Positions 1 to 13,250 of a stretch of DNA of 64,000 nt are shown one piece after another. The stretch comes from Sipunculus nudus (lineage: Eukaryota > Annelida > Sipuncula > Golfingiida > Sipunculidae): positions 34,623,159 through 34,687,158 of the forward strand of contig CM049313.1 of assembly GCA_026874595.1 (NCBI GenBank), written 5' to 3'. Each line of letters opens with the position of its first letter. Position 1 is the first letter of the stretch. Under the pieces are notes generated by a model. That model had not been told where the DNA came from and searched no databases. It saw nothing but the letters and a program-made list of their open reading frames with translations. The translations under genes and the position numbers were made by a program.

Positions 1-3000
1 TAATTGAGCGTGAAGGTTGCCGTTATAAGTCCATCTTTATGCCTTATGTTCCTATAATTGAGACATATCAGATTAGCGAACCTCTACCGCAAATCTTTAT
101 CATATTTTTGCTTAGAAGATCTGACGGGGGGCAAGCTCCATTATTTTTTAATTAATTCATTAATAAATTTATTTATTTATTTATCATGATTATTATATCA
201 TTCTTCTTCTTCTTCTTCTCCTTCTTCTTCTTCTTCTTCTTCTTCTTATTATTATTATTATTATTATTGTTGTTATAATCATCAAAATTGGTCAAACTTT
301 TTTTCTCATTGTTTGTCTAACTTTTTGAACTTTTAATTGTTTGTTTTATTTATTTCCAGGGTAACCATTATTTCTTTCCAAAGCTTAATAAAACAAGGAA
401 TGAAAAGGGACTGATCATAAAGCTTTACTTAGTGTTTTTTTCCTACATTTTTCCTCAGGTACACCTTTATTTGTACAGAAAATACAGGTAAAACTTTGTG
501 TGATTAATTTGGATTTCTAGTCCGACTGGTCGAGCGCTCGCGGAAGGTATGCAATGATTCATGCCAATTAACTGGTGCTTTTATTTGATTTGATTTTTTT
601 TCAAATTAAGAAATAAAGAATCCATTAGGTTACTAGTCTGTGATCTTGATCGCCTGGCCGCAGTTAGTAGATATTCTTGACATATTATCTTAAGATATAT
701 GTGTGATCAAGTTCTCATATCATTTAATAATCATCTAAAAGCACGCTAGCGAATAGTTAAAGGTCGCCATTTTGATATCTGACGTGTATTTAATAGGAGA
801 AAAGGGGGCCTAGCTAACTCTAGCCTGCCACCCAAAAGTTGAATTTTAATTACCTGAAGACATTCGGGTGGTAGTACAAGCTTTTTTGTTCGCATAAATT
901 CTAGTACATACAGATGTGCACACCATTTCAAACAGCACTTTTTCATTTTCACCTGTTTGTCGAACTTTCATTTTCCGGAAGTAAGACATAAAGTGACGTT
1001 TTTCTGTTGGTAAAAATATTACATTCACGGTTGACTTACGTATATTCACGTAGCAGTTATTTATAACAAGGTTGGTTTTACTCGGAAAGTTTGTCTCTGC
1101 GTCCGTCATGATGGCTTAACTTACAGTTTTGTGTTAAACGGTGCCATAGGGGAGAAAGGAGGTAACTTATGTATTTAATTTTTGTGACAACATTTTTTTC
1201 ATCATTATTTAGCAAATATAACACGACCATATAAGCCTCTGATGTCAATACTACCACGCGGCAAATATTTTGATCCGACCATTAGAATGGGTGTTCTATT
1301 AAGACTTGCATCATGACTCACAGGTCCCTACCCGTTGTTTTCGAAGGCCTGAGTGTCATGTTGTCATGGCTAGTGCCCACAAAAATCGGTGTCGATAATT
1401 ATCCAAGCACGCCCAGCATCTAGCACCAGATAACTGAGGTTAACAAATGAAAATAGACGGTGTTGATTCAGATGCTCTAAACAACAAAAACTGATGTACA
1501 TTCAACTGACTCGAGTCATGTTTTTTTTTTTTGGGGGGGGGGGGGAGGGTTGGTCGACTTTGCCACGTGTACTACGTTAACTAACAGCCGGTGGATAAAC
1601 AAGCTCATATATCTATCACTATCACAGGGCATTACATGAACTTCTCTTAACAGGAAATAACTAAATTTAATTCATATGTATACCTAGAGTAGGCAAGAAA
1701 CAAATAAATTCTACCCAAAAAACGCATACATGTGAAAAGTTGGCTTTCACTAAAATACCCAGAAGGGCTTTAGTTCGGCTATTAACATCAATACCACAAC
1801 GTTAACGACAGGAACTTTTTCTTGAAGATAAGATGGCTTTTCATTTTATAGATTAAGGTATAATAATCTGCGTTTTCTTTGAGGAACATTCAGTACCACT
1901 CGTTTGCTACAGGTGTCGCTAGTGTGATGGAAAGGCATTGTCCTCCTCATGCCTGTTATCACGCCGCCTCCTGACACAATATTCCAGGTTGTTTACCACT
2001 CCTAATCATTGTTTTACAGTCGGCTATGGTTTTTTTAACGTTTTAACGCCTTCTCATTGTTTTACAATGGATATAATTAGTTTTAAGACATGGAGGTTTG
2101 TCAGAAATAAAAGAAATGTTACGAAATGAAATTTCTATTAAACTACCGCAGGCCCGTAGATCGCTTGCGTAATAGTTGGAGTGCCTGCTGTATTTATGGA
2201 TATAATTCATCTCCAGCTTTGACTAGTAAAAGTACACGGCGTGATAAAATATTTAATAAATTATAACTGCTCTAATAACACCGACCACGTTGCTTTTTCG
2301 CGTGCTTCCATAGAGACCACATATCAAGGGGCGTCAGGTGTCTGGGAGCGATAACCGCCGCGACACCCGCCTCGTCCATAATCTAACACCAAAATGGCCT
2401 AAGTTTTCCAATAACCATCGTGTATAAATCAACACAATTAGACTCTCCCAAGGCCTTCACATCGTCCATTGAAAACAGAACGAATAATGAACCCCTTAAG
2501 CTGACAAAGCTGTGAAAAAGTGAAAAATTTTCAACAATAACCCTTGCGGGAATTAGTAATATAAAGCTTAGCAACAGGAAAAATACCAGTGTTAGAACAT
2601 AAAGGTTTCACTTGAAATATGAAATAAGGCTGATTATTGTTTTGTAGCCGAGATGGTGGCAGTTGGTTTTAGCGGTATCCCGAAAGGACTGATAAGATAG
2701 CAATAAGAATTGTGTCACCACAAATGATCGAGCATTTTATTGAGTGCCAACAAACCATGCGACAGATGCATCACGGGGAAAATTCAAGCTATATATAAAA
2801 CACGAGGGAAGCGTAAAGAATATGGAGAAACCCCCAGAGAGGGACGGGGACATTATTTAAGTGATCGTGTGACCGTAATCTTTTTACAACTGTCCTGAAA
2901 CAGTGGCAAACTCAATACAATGGGAAACGGCAGAATCTCCGCAAACAGGGACAATTAACGTGTCCATCGTTGAATACAAGAGTGGTCTAAATGGTAACGG

Positions 3001-3894
3001 AGTACACCAGTAGCATGAATATCAGTCTCTGGCGGTGAACAAGCTACATGTTTAGAATCCAAAATCAAAGGCCTACAATAATACAATAGTATTATTTGTC
3101 AGAGGTTGACAGGGTCGTCATTTGGGGGGGGGGGGGGAGAGTGGGGGGGGGGGGGGGTATATATCCTCGCGTTTTTGGCAAGGAGGAATGGTCAATGCAA
3201 ACTCCCCTCCCTCCCCCTATACAGAGAATAATAATAATATATATTGCAGATGAAATATATTAATAAATAAAATTATAGACTTTGGTTCCATTTATATGAA
3301 TTGACGAAATATTATATCTAAACCTGGTTGAGAATTAACTTTTACTAGGAACATAATACCTTATTTTTTTACAACCTCATATATTTAACATATTTGAATT
3401 GTGATTTCGTATATATATTTGAAATGTGTCATAAAGGCACTTTGTCTCATTTTTCCCTGTCCATTTTTCTTACCATCAATTTTTTTTAAAGTTTGCACTA
3501 GAATGAGGCCATTTGAGAAAATTACTGACACATATTGAAGGAGCGTTAAGCCCGTTTCTCCGAATCGTTAGTAATAAAACATATTGTGTCAACAACTACA
3601 GACGCGTTTATCAGTTTGATATTAATTCCTGTAATAAACTCAGTGTTACCAGTCTTGATCAGTCATTTGAGAAATGCCATGTTTTCATCACATTTTGGGA
3701 TGACTTTTTGTCAGCATATAACTACATAAAATAATATTAATAAGATTTTCACCACATTCTGAAACGTAGTCGGAAGGGAAAACATGTCTTGATATCACAA
3801 AAATATAGTAATTGAACAAGTTGACCAAGATCCGTATACCGAATAAGAATAATTTCTTCCGCGAATAGTTTTATTGTCCTGGTCCTTCTCTTTA
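1..3894. other. AT-rich stretch without a recognisable gene
   Basis: No open frame here looks like protein and I see no conserved domain on either strand. The visible structure is low complexity: a pyrimidine (TTC)n tract at about 201-246 followed by ATT repeats, a T-run/G-run near 1520-1550, and two long G-runs at 3124-3158. Single-copy intergenic DNA or very old repeats are both possible. Confidence 0.6.
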
Positions 3895-4400
3895 ATTATT
3901 AAAGGGACCCAATCACATATTAAGCATGTTGAGCTAATACGAAAAATAGCATCTTTCTTTTAATATAAATCTGTACCTGCCAAACTATTGCCTTGAAATT
4001 GTTAGCCTACTCTTGTAAATGAGTGTTAAAACGGTGGACCAGACGCGTTCAAAGTTGTCAACATAAACACAGTGCGTGTAGCCATGTTCAGCGCAGAGCC
4101 ACAACACTTTTCAATCAGGAGATGGCCCAATAAATGTAATACATGTTAATTCCCACTGGCTGAAACACCCCGTTTTGCCCAACACAATCGGACCTCTGGT
4201 CATGCGGCCTTGTTATGGTAAACAGACACACGTGGACTGTGTTGAATAACAATGTGTTAAACAGCCGTATGCGAGGAACTGAGACTGTGTGCTGGTGTGG
4301 ATGAAACCTTTGTATAAAGCAAAACTGAAATGATAGTATGAAAGAATAGGCATAAAATTGCTCCTGCTTATATCCCTTTAAGAATGACCTCTTCATATGT
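3895..4400 (-). repeat. Diverged inverted copy of the FoxQ2 3' flank
   Basis: Read on the minus strand, this stretch aligns by eye with the DNA about 0.5-1.0 kb downstream of the plus-strand FoxQ2 genes (46.39-46.89, 55.9-56.4 and 63.5-64.0 kb). Shared blocks include the repeated pieces around GTATGAAAGAATAG, AACAGCCGTATGCGAG, ACTGAGACTGTGTGCT and TGTCAACATAAACACAG, in the same order. Identity is clearly lower than among the tandem units. No forkhead coding sequence lies beside it, where a complete unit would place one (about 4.9-5.9 kb). It is either an old orphan fragment of the duplicated unit or a dispersed repeat also present there. Confidence 0.65.
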
Positions 4401-5164
4401 TTTTTTTTATTATTATTTTCAATTGTGGCACAGGTTTGGTAACCGATTTTCAATAAACTATCATCATTTGCAGGACTTCGTTTGGCTGCAATAATAGAGG
4501 GCTTATTGCATTTTCTCTGGCTATTTTAGTAAACGGCGTTTTTGGTCTCGGGGAAGAGAACAGGACTTAAAGCCAGGGGCTTGTGAGTTCAAATCTCAGC
4601 CAAGAAGCGGTGAGATTTTCGGTCCCCTGCCAGTATGAGCTTAATGGAGGCCTAATCGGAAGGCTGTGCGACAAAGCCGTGTATAACTCACACACGAGTG
4701 TGTCTTTTTGGGTTTCTTGGTGTTATGACCCAGCAATGGGAATGTGTTTATGCAGTTTATGCAGAACCACTGATTTTCGTATCGTTCCATCGTACCAACC
4801 AATACTCGACCTTCATTATCCCTTCATTGCCCCTGGAGATCAAACATGCATCTTTAAATACTTTTTGCTTTTTTGCAAGGTTTTCCAGAGGGTGCGCCAT
4901 CTGTTCAGGGTGACAGCGAACTGAATCTTGGTCCAATAACTAGTGGCATGCTTAGACATCCTCCTATTCTTGCTGCGACTTCATATTGCTAAGCACTCTT
5001 CCAAGTACTCGTTCATCACCGAATATCCACTGATTTGTTTATTTTAATAGTTCTCTTTAGTTGTTGTGTATTATTAATATTGCTCTCCCTTAACAAGAAC
5101 TTCTTCGTATTCAGCAATCCTTTCATTCAATTCAGTTATTGCCTCTGACAGCGTTCATCCCCGT

Positions 5165-5209
<45 letters not shown>

Positions 5210-5863
5210 TGATTTTGTTCACAACATAATTCAATCAATTATGAACGAAATCTCATCAAATATTCAGGACATTTCGGGAATGGGGCAATAAAGAATCGTA
5301 TAGATTTTGGTGTGGATTCGGAACACGATCCGGATTCAGGATCGTCATCAAGGAATATTCACAAATGTAGAGTCACTTATGCGCGAATGAAATTGGGAAT
5401 ATGCGCCGAGTAAGTGAATGCAAACACGGTTTTTGGAAGAAGCCCACAATGGGGAACACTGACATTTCGGAGGTTTTTCATTCCTTAGAATGCAGATTTC
5501 TAGTTCGTCATATTAAATTATTCCAATCATTCATGCAGCCAGTATAAATCATTTTTAGAGTGGTCATTAGAAACAAGGTCAGGGGAAAAAATCTGAAAAT
5601 TAGTCCCACAAATTAAACATCAGGAGAAACGTTGCAATCTTGTAGGTGAACGATCTCATAATTTCAGTGATTAAAATGATGTACACGTCACGTCAAGGCA
5701 TATTGATTGAATGTTTCTTGGATACCACCGTCCTCGTGTTCGTTTACCTCTGCTACTCGGCCAAAAAAAAGCGTGACTGATGTAGCAATTTATATTGGGA
5801 AATCATTAGATTACTTCATCCTCTGTATTTTCAAGAACATCTATATTGAAGAAAACTTTACCG
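4401..5863. other. Non-coding stretch with a GT microsatellite
   Basis: No gene recognised. A (GT)n microsatellite occupies 5167-5207. Around 4560-4620 there is a weak tRNA-like B box (GAGTTCAAATCTC), which may be an old SINE, but no acceptor stem can be drawn. Confidence 0.5.
5167..5207. repeat. (GT)n microsatellite
   Basis: About 20 uninterrupted GT dinucleotides, visible directly. Confidence 0.95.
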
Positions 5864-6262
5864 CAGGCGCTTGAATTGCTATTAGTATTGATTTGGGTTA
5901 AATATGTTACTTTGTGGGTCATTTCCTTATTATATTTGAGATAGGCAGGCAAGAAGCCTCCGTCGTAAGGTCCGACAGCCATGGCATAGCAACCGATGAC
6001 GCGCTTTCTGATAGGATGAAATGTCTACTTCTGGACTCTTCAGATGGTGACACCGCTGACGTAACAATTAATGGTTCAACAACAGAGTCACAACTGGGTC
6101 TACTTGCCTGCCTATCTCAAATATTAAGTAAATAATAAAGAGGTGGACCATATAGTGCGAAAAACATTAGGAAACTGTCAAGTAAGTAAAAGTTGTAAGG
6201 AAATGACCCAGAAAAGTAACAAATTTAACCGAAATCTGCACTAATAGCAATTCAAGCGCCTG
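5864..6262. mobile_element. MITE-like element with about 23-bp terminal inverted repeats
   Basis: The left end CAGGCGCTTGAATTGCTATT recurs exactly inverted at the right end. The similarity continues more loosely inward for about 90 bp, including the block GGGTCATTTCCTTA. The 399-bp interior has no convincing transposase. No clear target-site duplication is seen, so the superfamily is not assigned. The short open frame inside is most likely chance. Confidence 0.75.
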
Positions 6263-8360
6263 TGACATTACAAACATTATATTCAAACAGGCAGATAGGG
6301 TAAGGGACCGGCCATAAAAATAATCCAACCTGAGTGCAACTAAACTGAAGGTACATGTACACTTTGTTGACTTAACTCAATGTTTATACTGTTGTTGCAG
6401 AGAAGAATTTAAACCAAAACGACAATTAAGAAGCCAAAAATGAGATGAAATACTTCCTCGTGTTGAGCACTTCCTCAGCTGTAGATGTGTCCTCTACGAT
6501 CTGGGCTCTAAACTCGCTGTGCTATAGGGGACCTCTTTTGTGGCCATATTTGTCCACTGGGATGACGTGGCATTGTTCCAGCTCTTTCTATCAATGGCGT
6601 GGGGAGCCGTGTTTTACGCCTTATCACATTTTCTGCACTTTGTTATATTTGGGGGTAACGTCCCCATTACTTACACTTGAGTTAGTCCTCTCATTTTGGT
6701 ACATTCTATTTACGTCTGCTGCCAGAAAATAAACACGCAATGTTTGAGATTGAAAATTGCATCTATACAATAACAAACGAGGACCGTACTGGACTTTTGT
6801 CATGGCCACGCCTCGGGTATGCTCGTTTTTGGTCTTGAACTGTCTTGAATGATATAAAGTGTGTCCTAAGGGGGGTCATTTGAAATATTTCAACCTAAAT
6901 CCTGAGATATTCTACTATATTTTATCAAGGGGTCGAACAACACCAGACCAATCAACCAATCAAGAGAGTATAATGTTTTACCACTAGGAAATACGTAACA
7001 TTATTTATTCATTTATTTAGTCAAAACTTATATTTATTCAGGGTTATAAGTTCAGTGATAAAAACGTTTCTTATACAGGGCCCTGTCATTAAAATGTACC
7101 TCTATTAAATTTGATAAAGGTTTTGGCCTCTTTTGAAAGACTTAAATAGCTGCACTGCCTGCACCTCATTTCATACATTCTGATTTTAACTGACAGATCT
7201 AGATTATAATTGATGGTGGTGACATTACCTCATGCAATACCTCTACTGGTACGCCTTAGAAAAGCATGTTCTGGACCTGTGGGGACATTTTCCTAATGTT
7301 CCCATCAGTCTGCAGGAATTGGACATAATTTCGCGACATGTCTATCGCAGCGCCCTCTACCAGGAACAACACTGTGTACTAAACAAAATTGGCCCATGGT
7401 CTCCCGACGTGTAGCTGTGGACCTGTTCCACCTATCGAAGCACGACAAGGAAAATTGATTAGAATGGGATGTGGAAGATTTGAGGTCCATGTCAAATAAA
7501 TTACGAATCATTGATTCCCGGAAAAAACGGCGTTCTATGAGAGGAGTTATAACCAGTTCGAAACTCTTTCTAATTAATACTATAACCCGCACAAGAACAG
7601 GCTGACCGATTACCGATTAAAATCTAAATACTGATATTTGTTCGACAAGGAAACTGCAAAATTTGTTCATTCGACCTGATCAGCTTCCCCATGGGCGAGC
7701 AAATGGTTTTAGCGGAGGCAGGGCTGGTTAGATATGACAATGACATGCCAAATGACTAAAATAATAAACAAGCTTATGGCTGAGCTCTTTCCCTCTAGCA
7801 AGATTCTATTTGAAAAACAGGTAAAAAGCTCTACAATATTATTTTATGAAGACTGTTCTTACATTTTGTGTCGATTACTGTCCGAGCCACCGAATATCCT
7901 ACTGATCGAACGTTTTGTCGTTACCTAGCTATTGATAAATACGTGAGCTATAAATACAGAGGAGACAATTTAGCTTTATATTACTAACAACAGTATTGTA
8001 AAGATTCCAGTAAACCCGTATCCGTCGGCTAAGGCTAAGATTATAACCAGTATTTACCTTCCTGTGAGGAGAACTGTTCGACATTTTGCTTTACCAACGC
8101 CAACGGAGGTCCGCATCAATGGCCATAGGGTAATTGATAGAGCTTAGTAAAAGAAAGTCAGCTTAGCTGGATACACCCGCACCCGATTACAACAACAGGG
8201 GTCCTTCGAAGATAAAACTAGAGAAAAGCTGAGTGTAATTGGTTCAAGTTGGTAAGTATTACTGGGCGACCAGACGATATTAAGGAAATATTCTACAATT
8301 AAAAATAAGGCGTCGATTGTGAGTTTTCCGGTAGTCAATTAGGCCCAAAAAAAATAACAA
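6263..8360. other. No recognisable feature
   Basis: AT-rich DNA with scattered short open frames that share no family motif, no splice-consistent coding string and no evident repeat. I cannot assign anything here. Confidence 0.45.
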
Positions 8361-8668
8361 GTATGGTTCTCAGGTACCGCCCGCGTCAATTTTAAATCCC
8401 CTCATCAAAAAGTTTTATTTTGATTTTTCAATAGGAACTTACCAATTTAAATCTCCAGCCGCTCGGAGATTTCTTTCAGGAAGATAAAATCATACACTTT
8501 TGATAAAATTTCCTTTTTATGTCGTACTTTTACTTGTTTAGCAAAATAAATTTGTTATTATCATGCTTTCTCTTATCATTTGACATTTTTATGGAAACAT
8601 ACAAAAATAAAAATAAAAAACCGCCCGCCCGCATTGATTTCTGAAAAAAAAGTGCCTGAGAACCATAC
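8361..8668. mobile_element. MITE, family M1, copy 1
   Basis: The ends are GTATGGTTCTCAGG and its exact inverted complement, 308 bp apart. A second copy of the same family, with the same end and shared interior blocks (the GCCCGCGTCAATT start, TTTAGCAAAA, TTTTTAT-GAAACATACAAAA), sits at 30568-30851. Two copies sharing ends and interior support a mobile family rather than a chance inverted repeat. No coding capacity. Confidence 0.8.
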
Positions 8669-10003
8669 CTTTAATTTTTTTTTGGCCTTACCATTGCAAA
8701 ACAACGTAAACAGGAGAATTGGGAAACCATGGAGAATCCGCAATATTATAAAACAGAGAATACTTTTGTAATCTTGGAGCAAGTATCTGCACTTAAACAT
8801 GGTGTTTCGAGGTCGTTCTTGGGTGTATTGTAATATCTGAGGTAACAGTTATAGTGAATAGCTATTTTTTTCTGGTGATGCGCCCGGCCTGGTTGGTCTA
8901 ATAACCCAGGGAAATAAGACACCGCTGAGGGAGCACTTTACCTGAATGTCAAGAGAAGTATAATTAGAAAGAATTATCACAAATCTCCCGCGGTGGTTAT
9001 AGTACTGGAGCGGACAATGCTATTAATCCGCCCACAGTCATGGTTATATAGCACATAACCATGCGTGCAGCAGAAAGACGCTCCTGTCAACCTTGATTAT
9101 CAAACATATATGTGGGGTTACTTGCGGCTCGCATGAAGCCTGTGGCGAATTGGGAGCTAGAATTAAATATAAGAAGGTAAACCAGTTCTGCAGCTTCTGA
9201 TAATGCGATCTTAATATTCCCTAAGGTCACCAGTACTCCAATTTGTTACACGATGAGGGATGACCATGGGTTTCTGGTGAAAAAAAATTAGTTTCGTTCG
9301 GTTATTGATGATTAAATGACTAAATGGACACCCCGACAATGTAGGATGAGGTGAAAGAATTCCATTTTAATAAAAAATATAAAATAAGCTTTTTGACCAG
9401 ACTCTTTGTGAAGGCGGCATTGTCATCATTTTAACAGGGATTCACTCCATGCCAGGCTGTTACAGACTGCAGTCGTTTCAGATCTCCTCTGCCTTAACCG
9501 TTGCTTTGTACAGCAAGGGTCTCAATGTTTCGACACCAGAGATGACACAGAGCCAAGAATTGTTATCAGACCAATGAGCTTTTTGCATCGACAGACACTT
9601 TTCTATTAATTTATTTGCGAGACCAACATCGAGTTTTAATCTGTAATATGCGCATGACATTTTTATGCATGCAATCTGTCCTTATAACTGACAGTGTTAT
9701 CATAAAAATCAACTTCATTTTGGAAAGAATGTTCTGTCAAATACTGAGATATTTTCGCACGACCTAATATTCTACTGGTTTTGGGGCTGGTATTACGCCC
9801 CCCCCCCCTCTTTCTATCCGGTTGAGCAAGTTATAATTGGGATTAACTTTCCCGGCAATTTATGCACAAAATATATATACCCGGAGAAGTTATTTCTGAA
9901 TTTGTCAAAAAATAACTGAGAAATTGGAGAAAATGAATTATGCATTCCAAATAAATGATTAATAAATTATAAAAGATTGTGAGAGTTGATATTTTTTCGT
10001 CCA

Positions 10004-10006
<3 letters not shown>
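8669..10006. other. No recognisable feature
   Basis: No gene recognised. There is a short C-run near 9800. The segment around 9462-9515 shows weak similarity to the minus strand of the FoxQ2 distal 3' flank, which I do not count as established. Confidence 0.4.

Positions 10007-10075
<69 letters not shown>
10007..10075. repeat. (TA)n microsatellite
   Basis: Uninterrupted AT dinucleotides for about 69 bp, ending directly at the pogo-like terminus that follows. TA is also the target of Tc1/mariner/pogo insertion. Confidence 0.95.
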
Positions 10076-10079
<4 letters not shown>

Positions 10080-10083
10080 CATA

Positions 10084-10835
10084 CAGTGAACTCCCGCATG
10101 ACGACCACCCCGTTAACACGACCACCCCTCTAACATGACCACTTTTCTTGGTCCCAGAATTGTCTAATATAAATTATCATATCAAAAACTTCGGTATGAC
10201 AACCACCCCGCTATCACGACCAACGACCACCTTTTTTGGTCCCGACCTTCAGATTAGCCCCCGTATCACGACCACTAGCCCGTGGCGACCGCGGCCCGTT
10301 CAGCAGATGACATGCTCATAGCACAGCTTTGACTTAGATAATAGCCCGTAATTAATTAGCCGTATCACGACCACTGGCCCATGGCCCGTTGAGCAGGTGA
10401 CAGGCTCATCGCCCAGCTTGGACTTAGATAATTGCCGTGATTAGTTAGCCAGGCACGTAGGAAAGCCAACTTGCATCTGCCCAACCATATAGTTAGGCTT
10501 GTTTATAATGCCGCCCAACCTGTTAGCCGAACTATACGCATCACTGGATATTGGACTTCATGGTCCGTTACATTGTTTGCCGAGTAGGCCTTCGGCTGTT
10601 AGATTAGCATTTAGATCAAGCAGGAACCATATAGAAATACATAGAACTTGATGTGCTCATTCTGTTCATTGTTGATAAACTGAAAGCATTCCACCAGGAG
10701 TCCTGTCCTGATTAATGGCAGTCCATGAGTCAACTTGAGGAAAGGCTGCAAACTGAAGCACTGAAAGTAACTGTTAAGTCACAGTCAACTCTGGATGACG
10801 AGTGTAGATTGTACATTTTATACAATGCCCATTGA
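10084..10835 (+). mobile_element. Pogo/Tigger-like DNA transposon remnant, internally deleted
   Basis: It starts with CAGTGAACTCCCG directly after a TA, followed by repeats of the form ACGACCACC (10097-10270). These are characteristic of pogo/Tigger terminal regions. Near the right edge (10671-10812) the plus strand reads as a decayed frame with a stop, containing SQLEERLQTEALK and ending in TLDDE. This resembles the C-terminal tail of pogo-type DDE transposases. The DNA-binding and catalytic parts are missing and no right terminus is found; a non-LTR element abuts the right side. Family assignment comes from end sequence and tail resemblance only. Confidence 0.55.
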
Positions 10836-10837
10836 CT

Positions 10838-13080
10838 AGTAGTAGTAGTAGTAGTTTATTATTAAAGTGCAACATGTACATGTTTTTTTCGTTTTAAACA
10901 TACATACTTACACATCCAGCCTCTAGGGCTTATGAAGCACTATACTTTGAAAACAAAACAAATTAAATATTAAGGTCCGGTTGTGAATGAGATTAACATG
11001 AAATAAATATACATCATGTTATATCAATTAAATAACACAACTTAAATATTAAGGTCCGATTGTGAATGATATTAACATACATTGAATATACATCATGATA
11101 CTTCATAGTCGGTTACATAATGCTTCAGATGCAAATCTTGCAGTAAGGTTGACAACGTCGCCGTTTGACAATGAAAACACCAATTTATCTTTACATGTCA
11201 AATTACTGAAATCAATATTTAGTACACGACTGACTTGTTCCTCGAATTCCTTTCTAATAAATCTGTGTTTATTACAATAGAAGAGAAAGTGTTCCACCGT
11301 TTCTACTTGACCGGAATTACACGAGAGACATACTCGTTCCTCCCGGACCAGACTTCGGGATCGGCCGGTTTCAATCCGTATTGGATATACCCCCATACGT
11401 AGCTTGGCTATTATTGCTATGTTTTTCCTCGAGCTCTTAATAATGTAATCATCAGGGCCGAATAAATCCTTAATTTCTTTGTAAGTATTTAAACGAGAAA
11501 TTCCTGCTAAACTATCCAGCCATTGTTCCACAAAAGAATCTGATAATCTACTCTCTACCAAAACACCCAATTCTTTAGAGGTGAACCGAGACACATCCCT
11601 ACTTAATGTATATATCACTAAGACCACATGTGTTTAAAATATCTTTGACCGAATGACACCAACCCTTATGACCCTCAACACTGTTAAAGTAATCTATATC
11701 AAACACCCTCCGTGTTATTTGATCTGATGGTTAACAACAAAGTCTGTGCCAGAGGCTTACACACTCCACCCTATGACGAATAAACGCGCGGAGGTAACCA
11801 ACCAATGTCTCCATACATGGCCTGTACGGGAGTCACTTTACCTACACCAAGAAAAGTTCGTATTGCACGGTGTTGTATGGTATAACGTTGATCATATTTC
11901 TTCAAGCCCCACATTCCACTACAATAGTCCATAATAGGACACACAAGCGACTTGTACATGGTACAGTACGTCTCATATTTTAACCCATGTAGGGCATGGA
12001 ATCTTATGGTCAAATATCCAAGCGCTCGTCCACTGGATTTACACAAACTATTCACTGAGAAACTAAAGTTAAGGGTCTCATCAAGCTCAAGGCCTAGATA
12101 TCTATAGGAAATTACATACGGAACAACATCAGCGCCATAACTAAACGTATACGAGCACCTTTCCTTCTGAGCGGGACGAAAATTTACCACGTTAGTCTTC
12201 TGAAAGTTAACATTTAAACGCCATTTAGAGCACCATTTATACAAAATATACAGCATTTCTTGTAGTTCTTCAGGGCAGGCAGCTATTAAAGCTATATCAT
12301 CAGCATACATCAATAAATTCTAATCTTACTCCATATCCAGTATCTTTTATCTCCCTGGCTAGGTCGTTAATAAACAAAGTGAATAAAACAGACGCAAGGA
12401 TATCCCCCTGACGAATCCCATACTGAGTCTGAAAAGTTTCTGTGAAATAACATTTACACGCACAGTAACCTTAGTGTGTTGATACATAGCCCTGAGAATC
12501 TTTAAAAATGGACCGTTTATATCAAGACACATTAATTTATACCACAGCAAATCTCTTTGCACAGAATCAAATGCACGGGAAAAATCGACAAAACATACCA
12601 ATGTATCCTGTTTAACTCTTTTCCTGGAACGGATCATAGATGTAAGACAATATATATGATCCATACAACTGCGATTTTTTTCGGTAAGCATTTTGTTCAT
12701 CGCATATCAAATTATAATGTTCAACAAAATTTTGTATTCGACAATACAAAATATTTGTAAATATTTAAGCTGATGCTGATATAAGGCTAATACCCCTAGT
12801 ATTATTTGGAATCCTAGGATCTTTTCCTTTCTTTGGAATTGGATTTAGTAAGACTGTCACCCATTCATTAGGCACAGTAGACGTATTAAATATATAACAA
12901 AATATACGATGTAGTAGACCTGCTAGTCTTGGGCACTGCCACACTTCGGCAGGTATCCCATCCAAACCAAGGGCTTAACCCTGTTTTGCCTCAGTAAGGG
13001 CACGCAGTGTTTCATCAATGACTTGTTTTATATATGGCTTAGTCAATCTATTTGTTTCATTTGTGGGCTTTATTTCTATG
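10838..13080 (-). mobile_element. Decayed non-LTR (LINE) retrotransposon, 5'-truncated
   Basis: Read on the minus strand, pieces of one reverse transcriptase appear in order in shifting frames. The fingers region (GLDGIPAEVW, then IPKKGKDPRIPNN and RGIS) lies at about 12765-13060. The palm motif FVDFSRAFDSVQRDLLWYKL is near 12600. The catalytic box YADDIALIA lies just inside 12313. The thumb and a C-terminal Cys-His cluster of the form CLSC...ETVEHFLFYC follow at 11103-11627. At least three frame breaks and an in-frame stop after EAKQG separate the pieces, so it is dead. The 3' end on this strand is a (CTA)n tail at 10838-10857, as in LINEs ending in short tandem repeats. No endonuclease domain remains. 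I do not assign a clade. Confidence 0.85.
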
Positions 13081-13186
13081 TGAATAAAATCTTTGAATCA
13101 TATTCATGTTTTTTTTTATTTATTTTTCTTTATATTTTGAATTTTAAATTAAACAGGGACAACAACTTAACATTTACTTGAAATAC

Positions 13187-13193
<7 letters not shown>

Positions 13194-13229
<36 letters not shown>
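13194..13229. repeat. (TA)n microsatellite
   Basis: Uninterrupted TA repeat immediately downstream, on the minus strand, of the hammerhead-containing segment. The related segment at 25.2 kb is also followed by a TA array, so the array may belong to the element. Confidence 0.9.
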
Positions 13230-13231
<2 letters not shown>

Positions 13232-13250
13232 GAAGAAAAACAACACTGTT

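Noticed and set aside
5914-6135. 73-codon open frame
   Set aside because: It sits inside the MITE at 5864-6262 and reads into its inverted end.
9462-9515. Similarity to the distal FoxQ2 3' flank (CTGCAGTCGT ... TTAACCGTTGCTT)
   Set aside because: Too short and too diverged to separate from chance by eye.
11746-12760. Plus-strand open frames within 11.1-12.8 kb
   Set aside because: They are antisense to the reverse transcriptase remnant, which has clear motifs on the minus strand.
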